In this document: positions 5,885 through 13,812 of the stretch, one piece after another
How the letters are laid out: every line of letters starts with the position of its first letter
Position numbering within the stretch: the stretch's first letter is position 1
Assembly: GCA_017461625.1 (NCBI GenBank)
Contig: JAFTXJ010000009.1
Location: forward strand, 217,602-281,601
Length of the DNA stretch: 64,000 bases
From: Clostridia bacterium
GTDB lineage: Bacteria; Bacillota; Clostridia; Oscillospirales; Acutalibacteraceae
Direction: 5' to 3'
Notes under the pieces: generated by a model
What the model saw: only the letters and a program-made list of their open reading frames with translations
What the model was told of the DNA's origin: nothing
Databases searched by the model: none
Translations under genes and position numbers: made by a program

Positions 5885-8509
5885 TCATCCCTTGATTGCT
5901 GCCTGAGCTGCTGCGAGGCGAGCGATCGGAACTCGGAAAGGTGAGCAAGAAACGTAGTTAAGGCCAATCTTATGGCAGAACTCAACTGATACGGGGTCGC
6001 CGCCGTGTTCACCGCAGATACCGTAGTGGAGGTCTTTGCCGCTTGCCTTACCCTTTGCTACTGCCATTTCCATAAGAGCGCCAACGCCGTTCTGGTCAAG
6101 CTTTGCGAATGGGTCGTTTTCGAAGATCTTGCTGTCATAGTAAGCTGTGAGGAACTTACCAGCATCGTCACGGCTGAAGCCGTAAGTCATCTGAGTAAGG
6201 TCGTTAGTACCGAAGCAGAAGAAGTCAGCTTCCTTAGCTACTTCGTCAGCTGTGATACAAGCTCTTGGGATTTCGATCATTGTACCAACTTCGTACTTAA
6301 GCTCAACGCCTGCAGCTGCGATTTCAGCATCAGCTGTTTCAACAACAACTTTCTTAACGAACTTGAGTTCCTTAACGTCGCCGATAAGAGGAATCATGAT
6401 TTCAGGAACAACGTTCCAGTCAGCGTGAGCTTTCTGAACGTTGATAGCAGCGCGGATAACAGCCTTTGTCTGCATTGCAGCAATTTCAGGATATGTTACT
6501 GCAAGACGGCATCCACGATGACCCATCATTGGGTTGAACTCATGAAGAGATGCGATGATAGCCTTGATGTCTTCAACTGATTTGCCCTGAGCGTCAGCAA
6601 GAGCTTTGATGTCAGCTTCTTCTGTGGGAACAAACTCATGAAGGGGTGGGTCAAGGAAACGAATTGTAACGGGGTTGCCCTCAAGAGCTTCATAGAGAGC
6701 TTCGAAGTCGCCCTGCTGATAAGGAAGAATCTTATCAAGAGCTGCTTCTCTTTCTTCAACTGTGTCAGAGCAGATCATTTCACGGAATGCTGCGATTCTG
6801 TCAGCTTCGAAGAACATATGCTCTGTACGGCAAAGGCCGATACCTTCAGCGCCGAGTTCTCTTGCTTTCTTAGCATCAGCAGGAGTGTCAGCATTTGTGC
6901 GAACTTTAAGAGTTCTGTATTTGTCAGCCCAATCCATGATTCTGCCGAATTCGCCAGCGATTTCAGCGTCAACTGTAGGAATGATGCCGTCATAGATGTT
7001 ACCTGTTGAACCGTCGATTGAGATGTAATCGCCTTCAACATAAGTTTTGCCTGCGAGCTCAAACTTCTTGTTTTCTTCGTCCATTTTGATTTCGCCACAA
7101 CCTGATACACAGCAAGTACCCATACCACGAGCAACAACAGCTGCGTGAGATGTCATACCACCGCGAACAGTGAGGATACCCTGAGAAGCTTTCATACCTG
7201 TGATGTCTTCAGGTGATGTTTCAAGACGAACAAGAACAACTTTTTCGCCTCTTGCGTTCCATGCTTCTGCGTCTTCAGCTGTGAAAACAACTTTACCGCA
7301 AGCAGCACCGGGAGATGCACCGAGACCCTTACCTGCAGGTGTTGCAGCCTTAAGAGCTTTAGCATCAAACTGAGGATGAAGAAGTGTGTCAAGGTTACGA
7401 GGATCGATCATAGCAACTGCCTGCTTCTCATCGATCATGCCTTCGTCAACGAGGTCACAAGCGATCTTAAGAGCAGCCTTAGCTGTTCTCTTACCGTTTC
7501 TTGTCTGGAGCATATAGAGCTTGCCTGCTTCAACAGTGAACTCCATATCCTGCATGTCTCTATAGTGATCTTCAAGGATTGCACAAACTTTTGTGAATTC
7601 ATCAAAAGCTTCGGGGAACTTTTCAGCCATTTCAGCGATAGGCATGGGAGTACGAACGCCAGCAACAACGTCTTCACCCTGTGCGTTTACAAGGAACTCA
7701 CCCATAAGGCCTTTTTCACCTGTTGCGGGGTCACGTGTGAAAGCAACACCTGTACCGCAATCGTCACCCATGTTACCGAAAGCCATCATCTGAACATTAA
7801 CAGCTGTACCCCATGAGTAAGGAATATCGTTATCACGACGGTAAACGTTTGCACGAGGGTTGTCCCATGAACGGAAAACAGCCTCAACAGCACCCATAAG
7901 CTGCTCTTTGGGGTCTGAGGGGAAATCGTTACCGATCTTTGATTTGTATTCAGCTTTGAACTGACCTGCAAGTTCTTTAAGGTCATCAGCAGTAAGCTCA
8001 ACGTCCTGCTTAACGCCCTTAGCCTCTTTCATTTCGTCGATAAGCTCTTCAAAGTACTTCTTACCAACTTCCATAACTACGTCAGAATACATCTGAATGA
8101 ATCTTCTGTAGCAGTCCCAAGCCCAACGGGGGTTGCCTGATTTAGCTGCGATAGCTTCAACAACATCTTCATTAAGACCAAGGTTGAGGATTGTGTCCAT
8201 CATACCGGGCATTGAAGCACGAGCACCTGAACGAACTGAAACGAGAAGAGGATTCTCTTTATCACCGAACTTTTTGCCGGTAATTTCTTCCATCTTAACG
8301 ATGTATTCCATAATCTCAGCCTGGATGTCATCATTAATCTTTCTGCCATCTTCATAGTACTGAGTACAAGCTTCTGTTGAGATAGTGAAGCCCTGGGGTA
8401 CAGGAAGACCGATTTTGGTCATCTCTGCAAGGTTAGCACCTTTACCGCCGAGGATCTCACGCATTGATGCGTCGCCCTCTTTGAAAAGGTAAACAAATTT
8501 CTGTGCCAT
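5885..8509 (-). CDS. ppdK: Pyruvate, phosphate dikinase
   Basis: 874-residue PPDK, the family's usual length. It interconverts pyruvate, ATP and phosphate with PEP, AMP and pyrophosphate through a phospho-His. Visible are the N-terminal ATP-grasp domain (KGANLAEMT, VSVRSGARASMPGMMDT), the central phospho-His domain GGMTSHAAVVARGMG, and the C-terminal PEP-utilising barrel (GIGLCRTEHMF, FCFGTNDLTQMTYG, GICGEHGGD). In anaerobic clostridia it works in glycolysis or gluconeogenesis. The start MAQKFVYLF at 8509 is chosen for GGAGGT seven bases upstream; an in-frame ATG five codons earlier overlaps that site. The last codons appear to come from the integrated element. Confidence 0.97.
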   Translation of the reverse strand: MAQKFVYLFKEGDASMREILGGKGANLAEMTKIGLPVPQGFTISTEACTQYYEDGRKINDDIQAEIMEYIVKMEEITGKKFGDKENPLLVSVRSGARASMPGMMDTILNLGLNEDVVEAIAAKSGNPRWAWDCYRRFIQMYSDVVMEVGKKYFEELIDEMKEAKGVKQDVELTADDLKELAGQFKAEYKSKIGNDFPSDPKEQLMGAVEAVFRSWDNPRANVYRRDNDIPYSWGTAVNVQMMAFGNMGDDCGTGVAFTRDPATGEKGLMGEFLVNAQGEDVVAGVRTPMPIAEMAEKFPEAFDEFTKVCAILEDHYRDMQDMEFTVEAGKLYMLQTRNGKRTAKAALKIACDLVDEGMIDEKQAVAMIDPRNLDTLLHPQFDAKALKAATPAGKGLGASPGAACGKVVFTAEDAEAWNARGEKVVLVRLETSPEDITGMKASQGILTVRGGMTSHAAVVARGMGTCCVSGCGEIKMDEENKKFELAGKTYVEGDYISIDGSTGNIYDGIIPTVDAEIAGEFGRIMDWADKYRTLKVRTNADTPADAKKARELGAEGIGLCRTEHMFFEADRIAAFREMICSDTVEEREAALDKILPYQQGDFEALYEALEGNPVTIRFLDPPLHEFVPTEEADIKALADAQGKSVEDIKAIIASLHEFNPMMGHRGCRLAVTYPEIAAMQTKAVIRAAINVQKAHADWNVVPEIMIPLIGDVKELKFVKKVVVETADAEIAAAGVELKYEVGTMIEIPRACITADEVAKEADFFCFGTNDLTQMTYGFSRDDAGKFLTAYYDSKIFENDPFAKLDQNGVGALMEMAVAKGKASGKDLHYGICGEHGGDPVSVEFCHKIGLNYVSCSPFRVPIARLAAAQAAIKG
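5892..5905. repeat. Proposed att repeat, ppdK-proximal copy
   Basis: Same 14 bases as 2468-2481, covering ppdK codons for QAAIK. It marks the proposed junction between ppdK and the integrated element. Confidence 0.5.
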
Positions 8510-8539
8510 TGTAATTACCTCCAATATTTTAATATGGAT

Positions 8540-8564
8540 TTAAGGGGCAGAATTATCCCCTTAA
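8540..8564 (-). promoter_or_regulatory. Hairpin in the ppdK 5' leader
   Basis: Perfect inverted repeat TTAAGGGG/CCCCTTAA (8540-8547 and 8557-8564) between promoter and start codon. It could stabilise the mRNA or bind a regulator. No U-run follows, so it is not a terminator. Confidence 0.5.
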
Positions 8565-8577
8565 TATTCGCCTTATA

Positions 8578-8606
8578 GTATAACACAGCTTTGGGCAGAA
8601 TGTCTA
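8578..8606 (-). promoter_or_regulatory. Promoter for ppdK
   Basis: Minus strand TAGACA (8601-8606), 17 bases, TTATAC (8578-8583), about 70 bases upstream of the start. Confidence 0.55.
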
Positions 8607-8667
8607 TACTTTTTTGTTAAAATTTGTTTGAGGGTAACAAGGATTTTTTTGTATCAAGTGACGAAAG

Positions 8668-8699
8668 AAAAGAAAAACGGGCTAAAAAGCTCAGCCCGC
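8668..8699 (-). terminator. Terminator of lipoprotein operon
   Basis: Minus strand stem CGGGCT/AGCCCG (8678-8683 with 8693-8698) followed by GTTTTTC, right after the lipoprotein gene. Confidence 0.75.
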
Positions 8700-8712
8700 T
8701 TCAATCGTACTA

Positions 8713-9375
8713 TTATTTTATGAGACGCTGACCTTCATAAAGCTCTTTCCAATCACTGAAATAAGGATTGGTCCAGGATTCACCATCAAAAGTCTCATAT
8801 TTGATAACTATTGCTTTAAAAGTACTTATATTGTTACATTCAGGGTGTATCTCATACCCACTATCATGTCCGTATTCCGAATTTGGAACTAGATTTATAT
8901 CATTGTAGTTACAACCAGAAAGATAATCACCCTCGTCATAATCATAATTACCTTTTATTTTCACAGGAAGGTTATTCTTATCCCAAGCAACAAATCCTAT
9001 TAAAGCGTTTTTTATATCCTTATCCGAATCGTTTCTAATCACCACACTCAGCATATCAGGATATAAATATTTATACTGATTGTCTTGAACACAGTATTCT
9101 GTAGATTTAATTTTTACTTCTTGTTTGTCAATTAGCGCCTGAAGTTCAGCAGGAGTCATTTTGCTTTCTGTCGTGGTTGTGGTGGTAGTAATAGTGGTAG
9201 TTTCCTCTTCCTCATAATTTTTGTAGTAATCTTCTTCATAATCCTGATTATAATCATCTTTAAACGTTGGAGTATCGGACAAAGAAATATTTCCTGCATC
9301 AAATGAACAGGAACACAAAAGGAACAAAACGCTAACAATAAACAGAATCGAAACAATCTTCACACAGCTTTTCAC
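8713..9375 (-). CDS. Lipoprotein with Thr-rich linker, DUF5780-like domain
   Basis: 220 residues. An N-terminal hydrophobic signal ends in the lipobox LLCSC, so the mature protein should be lipid-anchored at Cys. Then come an acidic Asp/Tyr/Glu-rich stretch, a run of threonines (about residues 60-72) and a C-terminal domain with SVVIRNDSDKDIKNALIGF, which resembles the DUF5780 type found in Firmicutes surface proteins. Function is unknown. It starts two bases after the stop of the upstream membrane-protein gene, so both are one operon under the XRE-type operator region. Confidence 0.75.
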   Translation of the reverse strand: MKSCVKIVSILFIVSVLFLLCSCSFDAGNISLSDTPTFKDDYNQDYEEDYYKNYEEEETTTITTTTTTTESKMTPAELQALIDKQEVKIKSTEYCVQDNQYKYLYPDMLSVVIRNDSDKDIKNALIGFVAWDKNNLPVKIKGNYDYDEGDYLSGCNYNDINLVPNSEYGHDSGYEIHPECNNISTFKAIVIKYETFDGESWTNPYFSDWKELYEGQRLIK

Positions 9376-9377
9376 TC

Positions 9378-9857
9378 CTATTTCACCTCTTCTTCAGTAA
9401 CTTCTGTTATTTCAGTTACAACAGTAGGTTGAGTTTCTTCTTCAACCAAATACTTGTCAACAAATTTTGAAACAAAAGGAACGGTAACGTCTTTCTGCTT
9501 AAGTGATGCAAATCCTAAAACTATAAACATTATGGTTTCAGCAATGCTGACAATATGGAGTAAAAGATTTATGAAACTGTTAAATCCGTCGGCATAAAAA
9601 TGTCCGGAAAAAATACCAAAGAAACTGTTAATAAAACCAACTATATCGGGAAAAACTGAAATAATTCCTGAAATCACGCCAAAGAATACAGAAAGCATTA
9701 ATGCGTTCAATGTAGTCTTTTTAAGCCATTTGTCATTTTCAAGCAACAAAACATAGCCACAAAGTAACATAGCAGGAATAAATCCGCCGAACATTGAGAG
9801 CCAATAACCCAATGCACCCAGCAGACAAACTTTAACCCCTAGTTTCGTTTTTTCCAT
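9378..9857 (-). CDS. Small membrane protein of unknown function
   Basis: 159 residues from ATG 9857 (MEKTKLGVKV), chosen because AGGAGG lies six bases before it; an earlier in-frame ATG touches the ribosome site. Four hydrophobic segments are visible, then an acidic C-terminal tail rich in Glu, Thr and Val. No family was recognised with confidence; the layout recalls small DUF4870-type proteins. First gene of the operon with the lipoprotein. Its promoter is overlapped by an inverted repeat that also appears before the divergent XRE gene. Confidence 0.7.
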   Translation of the reverse strand: MEKTKLGVKVCLLGALGYWLSMFGGFIPAMLLCGYVLLLENDKWLKKTTLNALMLSVFFGVISGIISVFPDIVGFINSFFGIFSGHFYADGFNSFINLLLHIVSIAETIMFIVLGFASLKQKDVTVPFVSKFVDKYLVEEETQPTVVTEITEVTEEEVK

Positions 9858-9876
9858 ATACATCCTCCTAAATATC

Positions 9877-9901
9877 TTTTTGCACTTATATAGGTGCAAA
9901 A
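9877..9901. promoter_or_regulatory. Operator 1, inverted repeat
   Basis: TTTTGCAC and GTGCAAAA arms around eight bases. It lies just downstream of the -10 of the minus-strand promoter, so binding would block the membrane protein/lipoprotein operon. It is 60 bp from a near-identical copy. Confidence 0.7.
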
Positions 9902-9903
9902 TC

Positions 9904-9932
9904 AGTGTAGCACACGGATAGAATTATGTCAA
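9904..9932 (-). promoter_or_regulatory. Promoter of membrane protein/lipoprotein operon
   Basis: Minus strand TTGACA (9927-9932), 17 bases, TACACT (9904-9909), between the two operators. Confidence 0.7.
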
Positions 9933-9936
9933 GAAG

Positions 9937-9960
9937 TTTTTGCACTTATTTTGGTGCAGA
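9937..9960. promoter_or_regulatory. Operator 2, inverted repeat
   Basis: TTTTGCAC and GTGCAGA arms around eight bases, nearly the same as operator 1 and exactly 60 bp from it. It lies just before the XRE gene and probably serves autoregulation. Confidence 0.65.
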
Positions 9961-9973
9961 GAGGAGTGGCATA

Positions 9974-10210
9974 ATGGATACAAATTTTGAAAAGAAATTC
10001 GGCTCAAACCTGCGAAGAATTAGAGAAAGCAAAAAAATGACACAAGAAACAGTTGCCGCAAAAATGCAACTGAGCGGTTGCGATATAACAAGGAGTGCCC
10101 TTGCAAAAATTGAAGTGGCACAAAGGCACATATATGCTGATGAAATATTGCTGTTAAAGGAAATTTACGGAGTTTCCTTTGACGAGTTATTTTATGGAAA
10201 CAACAGATAA
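9974..10210 (+). CDS. XRE-family helix-turn-helix regulator
   Basis: 78 residues. The start MDTNFEKKFG is chosen for GAGGAGTGG upstream; an earlier in-frame ATG lacks a site. The HTH covers about residues 8-65 (NLRRIRESKKMTQETVAAKM, then SRS-like recognition region CDITRSALAKIE). It is a stand-alone DNA-binding protein without sensor domain. Divergent from the membrane protein/lipoprotein operon, with two matching operators between them, so it most likely represses both. The signal that relieves repression is unknown. Confidence 0.85.
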   Translation: MDTNFEKKFGSNLRRIRESKKMTQETVAAKMQLSGCDITRSALAKIEVAQRHIYADEILLLKEIYGVSFDELFYGNNR

Positions 10211-10266
10211 TACGCAATTATTACTTGTAATTTAATACAGTTTGTGGCATAATTAGATTGGATGTA

Positions 10267-10275
10267 TGTTATAAT
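10267..10275 (+). promoter_or_regulatory. Extended -10 promoter for glmU
   Basis: TGTTATAAT, an extended -10 with a perfect TATAAT, 42 bases before the start. No good -35 at 17 bases is seen. Confidence 0.5.
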
Positions 10276-10316
10276 TTTTAATATACTCATTTTAATATTG
10301 TTTAGGAGGATTGCTT

Positions 10317-11705
10317 ATGAACTCCAACTGTGCTGTTATTCTCGCCGCTGGCGAAGGCACCCGAATGAAATCTTCAAAGCCCAAGGTTATGGCGGAGGTG
10401 CTTTTCAAACCAATGATAAACTGGGTTATTGATGCCGCAAAGAACGGCGGTGTTGATGACATCTGCGTTGTAACAGGTTACCGCAACGACCTTCTTGAAG
10501 CTCATCTTAACGGAGAATACAAAACCGTTCTTCAGTCAGAAAGATTAGGCACAGGCCACGCTGTTATGCAGGCAAAAGATTTTTTGCTTTCTCACAAAGA
10601 CGGCAATGTGCTTATCCTCAACGGTGACGCTCCTCTTATGGACAGCGACACAATCCATAATGCTCTTGACCACCACATTGAGCTTGACAACAGCGCAACG
10701 GTTATCACAGCCAATGTTGCTAACCCATTCGGTTACGGCAGAATTGTAAGAAATGAAAAAAGGCTCATTGAAGCCATTGTGGAAGAAAAAGAAGCCACCG
10801 ACGAGCAAAAAGAAATTACAGAGGTAAATTCTGGTGCATATTGGTTCAAGTGTTCCGATTTACTTAAAGCCCTTGATTCAATTATTAAAAACCACGAAGA
10901 GGGCAAAGAATATTACCTCACCGATGCTATCGAAATCATCATCAAGGCTCACAAGCGTGCTTCTGCTTTCAAGGCAAAGAGCAGTGATGTGGTGCTTGGT
11001 GCTAATGACAGAGCTCAGCTTTATGAGCTTAATGAAATTGCAAGGAAGGCTGTTCTTTTTGCAAAAATGAGAAGAGGTGTTTCTATCCCCTGCATTGACG
11101 GAGTTATTATCGACCCCGATTGCAAAATCGGCACAGATACCGAAATTCTACCCGGCACAATTATCAAAAACGGAACAGTTATCGGCTCAGGTTGCGTTAT
11201 CGGCCCTAACAGCTATCTTGATAATGCAACAGTTGAAGATAATGTTGAGCTTAATAACACCCAGGTTTATTCCTCAACAGTTAAAAAAGGTGCTCACATC
11301 GGTCCGTTTGTTCGCATTCGCCCCGACTGTGTTGTTGGTGAAGATGTTAAAATCGGCAACTTCGTTGAGCTTAAGAATGCAAATATCGGTGACAAAACAA
11401 GCATCGCTCACCTCACCTACCTTGGTGATGCTGATTTCGGCAAAAATGTTAATGTGGGTTGCGGCTGTGCAACAGTTAACTACAACGGCAAAGATAAAAA
11501 CCGCACCATTGTTGGTGACAATGCTTTTATCGGTTGCAGCACTTATCTTGTAGCCCCTGTTGAGGTTGGCGACAATGCCTACACCGCTGCAGGCTCTGTT
11601 ATAACGGAAAACGTACCTGCGGATGCACTTGCACTTGCAAGATCACGTCAGGTAATCAAAAAAGACTGGGTTAAAAGCAAGAAGCCATACAAATGGCAGA
11701 AATAA
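10317..11705 (+). CDS. glmU: Bifunctional GlmU: UDP-GlcNAc pyrophosphorylase/GlcN-1-P acetyltransferase
   Basis: 462 residues. The N-terminal nucleotidyltransferase has LAAGEGTRMKS, KPKVM, LGTGHAVMQA and LNGDAPL. From about residue 250 hexapeptide repeats form the left-handed beta-helix acetyltransferase, with NVGCGCATVNYNGKDK and FIGCSTYLVAPVEVG near the end. It makes UDP-GlcNAc for peptidoglycan from glucosamine-1-phosphate, acetyl-CoA and UTP in the cytoplasm. ATG 10317 is preferred over an upstream in-frame TTG because AGGAGG lies seven bases before it. Followed closely by a lipoprotein gene and pth. Confidence 0.97.
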   Translation: MNSNCAVILAAGEGTRMKSSKPKVMAEVLFKPMINWVIDAAKNGGVDDICVVTGYRNDLLEAHLNGEYKTVLQSERLGTGHAVMQAKDFLLSHKDGNVLILNGDAPLMDSDTIHNALDHHIELDNSATVITANVANPFGYGRIVRNEKRLIEAIVEEKEATDEQKEITEVNSGAYWFKCSDLLKALDSIIKNHEEGKEYYLTDAIEIIIKAHKRASAFKAKSSDVVLGANDRAQLYELNEIARKAVLFAKMRRGVSIPCIDGVIIDPDCKIGTDTEILPGTIIKNGTVIGSGCVIGPNSYLDNATVEDNVELNNTQVYSSTVKKGAHIGPFVRIRPDCVVGEDVKIGNFVELKNANIGDKTSIAHLTYLGDADFGKNVNVGCGCATVNYNGKDKNRTIVGDNAFIGCSTYLVAPVEVGDNAYTAAGSVITENVPADALALARSRQVIKKDWVKSKKPYKWQK

Positions 11706-11717
11706 GGAGATACAAAA

Positions 11718-12401
11718 ATGAACAAAAATACTTTAATTAAAATTTTCAGCGTAATTATGATTTTTGCTGTAATTCTTTCCACTGTTGGTTGCTCAATCGG
11801 CGGTGACTCAGGCACCAAAGACGGTGAAGCCGGTATACTTAACGTTGAAGACCTTGAGCCTGAAAACGGCACCGTAATTTATGAAGGCACCAAAATTAAC
11901 GAAGAAGGAAAGACAGAAAAAGTTACTCACGTTATTGATGTTGAGCACGCTGACACACCCTTTATCCAGGAAGGCAGCGTTATTAAAGACGATGCCGACA
12001 AAGATGCTTTTATTAAGCAAGAAGGCAACAACGATTACGGCATGAGCGAAGATGAAGCAAAAGACGTTGTTGAAAATGCAGAAAACTGGAAATCATTTTA
12101 TGTTTATAAACTTGTTGAAAACAAAACAGATATGACCATGGTCTGCAAAAGTGTTTCAGCCAAGGGCGGTGACGGAATTTTTGTTCGTACAGCACTTGAT
12201 GCCGAATACGGTATCGGCCCCGGCAACTGCACAAGCATTGCAATTTACGCAACAGCCGACATGAGCAAATACAAAACTCAAGAAGAAGTTGACGCTGCTT
12301 TTGATGAGCTTAATATCAAGATTGAATACGCTCTCACGGATGACCAGTACGGCGAAATTGAAGATTGGAACAGCGTAACAACACAGGTTATTGAATTTTA
12401 A
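11718..12401 (+). CDS. Lipoprotein of unknown function
   Basis: 227 residues starting MNKNTLIKIF, with a signal segment and lipobox STVGC, so probably lipid-anchored outside the membrane. The mature part is acidic (Asp/Glu-rich) and has no recognised domain. It starts 12 bases after glmU and ends 8 bases before pth, inside a housekeeping operon. AAGGAG before the ATG supports the start. No function can be assigned. Confidence 0.8.
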   Translation: MNKNTLIKIFSVIMIFAVILSTVGCSIGGDSGTKDGEAGILNVEDLEPENGTVIYEGTKINEEGKTEKVTHVIDVEHADTPFIQEGSVIKDDADKDAFIKQEGNNDYGMSEDEAKDVVENAENWKSFYVYKLVENKTDMTMVCKSVSAKGGDGIFVRTALDAEYGIGPGNCTSIAIYATADMSKYKTQEEVDAAFDELNIKIEYALTDDQYGEIEDWNSVTTQVIEF

Positions 12402-12409
12402 GGTGCAAG

Positions 12410-13012
12410 ATGTTTTTTAAAAAGAAAGAATTCAGTTCAACCTCAGCCCCCGAATTTTTAATTGTCGGTTTAGGTAATCCCGGAGAAAAATATGAATACA
12501 CAAGGCATAATGTAGGATTCCTTACCCTTGACAGGCTGAGCGTTGAAGAAGATTTTAAAATTAACAAAATCAAACATAAATCGCTGTTGGGCGAGGTTAT
12601 GTTAGGCAATCACCGTTGCATTGTGATTAAGCCCCAGACCTTTATGAACAACAGCGGTGAAGCTGTGAGAGAGGTTTCGTCGTTTTATAAAATTCCGCCC
12701 GAAAAAATCATTGTAATTTTTGATGACATCTCTCTCCCCTGCGGAAAAATGAGAATCCGCAGAAAAGGCACTGACGGCGGTCACAACGGAATTAAGAGCA
12801 TCATTTATCATCTAAAAAGCAATGCTTTCCCGCGAATCAAGGTTGGTGTTGGAGCAAAGCCACACCCTGATTACGACTTAGCAGACTGGGTGCTTTCCAC
12901 ATTTAAAAAAGATGAAATGGAAGAAATCAAAAAATCAACTGTCAACGCTTGCGAAGCATTGAGGCTGATTACAGACGGCAAAACAGACCTTGCGATGAAT
13001 AAATTTAATTAA
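12410..13012 (+). CDS. pth: Peptidyl-tRNA hydrolase
   Basis: 200 residues. It hydrolyses peptidyl-tRNA released from stalled ribosomes. Family signatures are GLGNPGEKYEYTRHNVGF with catalytic His, KPQTFMNNSG, and GTDGGHNGIKS. The first 14 residues are an extra Lys/Phe/Ser-rich extension compared with the usual start near FLIVGLGNPG. AAGGTGCAAG before ATG 12410 is the only ribosome site seen. Last gene of the glmU operon, followed by a terminator. Confidence 0.95.
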   Translation: MFFKKKEFSSTSAPEFLIVGLGNPGEKYEYTRHNVGFLTLDRLSVEEDFKINKIKHKSLLGEVMLGNHRCIVIKPQTFMNNSGEAVREVSSFYKIPPEKIIVIFDDISLPCGKMRIRRKGTDGGHNGIKSIIYHLKSNAFPRIKVGVGAKPHPDYDLADWVLSTFKKDEMEEIKKSTVNACEALRLITDGKTDLAMNKFN

Positions 13013-13014
13013 CA

Positions 13015-13037
13015 AAAGCCGCCTTATTGGCGGCTTT
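13015..13037. terminator. Bidirectional terminator after pth
   Basis: Perfect stem AAAGCCGCC/GGCGGCTTT with a five-base loop. It lies between the convergent pth and small membrane protein genes. Confidence 0.75.
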
Positions 13038-13045
13038 GTGTCGGT

Positions 13046-13234
13046 TTACATTTTGATACTTCCGATTGTGTCAACAATATTGCCGGCAGTTTTAATGGCT
13101 TTGTTTGCCATTTTGCGATATTTTCGTGTAGAATTGCCCGACATCATCATGCTGCCCAATGCAATTGTTGCTCCGCCTGCGAGCATACCTACACCGACTT
13201 TTTTCATCATATCTGCTGATTTTTTCTGCATCAT
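13046..13234 (-). CDS. Small Gly/Met-rich membrane-associated protein (YtxH-like)
   Basis: 62 residues starting MMQKKSADMMKKVGVG, with one glycine-rich hydrophobic segment (about residues 12-33) and a basic helical C-terminal half. GGAGGG precedes the start. The layout is like small YtxH-type proteins of Firmicutes, but the match is only in character. Function is unknown. Confidence 0.6.
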   Translation of the reverse strand: MMQKKSADMMKKVGVGMLAGGATIALGSMMMSGNSTRKYRKMANKAIKTAGNIVDTIGSIKM

Positions 13235-13285
13235 TATCCCTCCAAAAGTTTTATCACTATTATTTTAACCTGAAAGGAGTTCTAT

Positions 13286-13786
13286 ATGCCGCAGTTAAAT
13301 ATTGTTTTGGTTGAGCCTGAAATTCCGCAAAACACAGGCAACATTGCAAGAACTTGTGCCGCAACAGGTGCGAGACTTCACATAATTGAGCCGATGGGAT
13401 TTAAAATTGACGACAAAAAATTGAAGCGTGCCGGACTTGATTATTGGCATCTTCTTGATATTACATATTATAAAAATCTTCAGGATTTTTTTGACAAAAA
13501 TGACGGCAGTTATTTTTATTTTTCAACAAAGGCAAAGTACAGATATTCTGATGTGGAATATCCTGATAAGTCTTACTTATTTTTTGGCAAAGAAACAAAA
13601 GGACTTCCCGAAGATTTGCTTTATGAAAACCCTGAAAACTGTGTGAGAATCCCTATGATTAACGATTCGGCAGCAAGAAGTCTGAATCTTTCAAACTCAG
13701 TAGCAATTGCTGCTTATGAAGTGCTGAGGCAATGGGATTTTCCTGAATTGCTGTGCAAAGGTCAGTTAACTAAATATGAATGGTAA
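13286..13786 (+). CDS. trmL: tRNA (cytidine/uridine-34 2'-O)-methyltransferase TrmL
   Basis: 166 residues, a minimal SPOUT methyltransferase. Visible are VEPEIPQNTGNIARTCAAT, GKETKGLP and the knot motif RSLNLSNSVAI. It methylates the wobble base ribose of tRNA-Leu isoacceptors using S-adenosylmethionine. GAAAGGAG lies seven bases before ATG 13286. A terminator follows immediately. Confidence 0.95.
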   Translation: MPQLNIVLVEPEIPQNTGNIARTCAATGARLHIIEPMGFKIDDKKLKRAGLDYWHLLDITYYKNLQDFFDKNDGSYFYFSTKAKYRYSDVEYPDKSYLFFGKETKGLPEDLLYENPENCVRIPMINDSAARSLNLSNSVAIAAYEVLRQWDFPELLCKGQLTKYEW

Positions 13787-13812
13787 AAACCTGCCGATTG
13801 GCAGGTTTTTAT
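13786..13812. terminator. Bidirectional terminator between trmL and CarD-like gene
   Basis: Stem AACCTGCC/GGCAGGTT (13788-13795 with 13800-13807) followed by TTTTTATTT on the plus strand. A-run before it serves the minus strand. Confidence 0.8.

Larger units (their letters stand above)
2468..5905. mobile_element. Decayed integrated element at the ppdK 3' end
   Basis: About 3.4 kb bounded by a 14-bp direct repeat (2468-2481 and 5892-5905). Content: a large serine recombinase missing its catalytic domain, adjacent to one boundary as expected for an integrase; a ParA ATPase missing its C-terminus; a 34-codon hydrophobic ORF; a 56-codon ORF; several hairpins and a long leader. Everything is on the minus strand, like ppdK. 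ParA suggests a plasmid-like or conjugative ancestor. With no catalytic serine domain the remnant should not excise by itself. Boundaries are inferred from the repeat and the displaced gene end. Confidence 0.6.

Noticed and set aside
5755-6012. 85-codon minus-strand ORF overlapping the ppdK end
   Set aside because: Frame-shifted reading of ppdK and the AT-rich junction, no ribosome site.
6005-7816. Long plus-strand ORFs opposite ppdK
   Set aside because: Antisense shadows of a highly biased coding sequence, without ribosome sites or domain signals.
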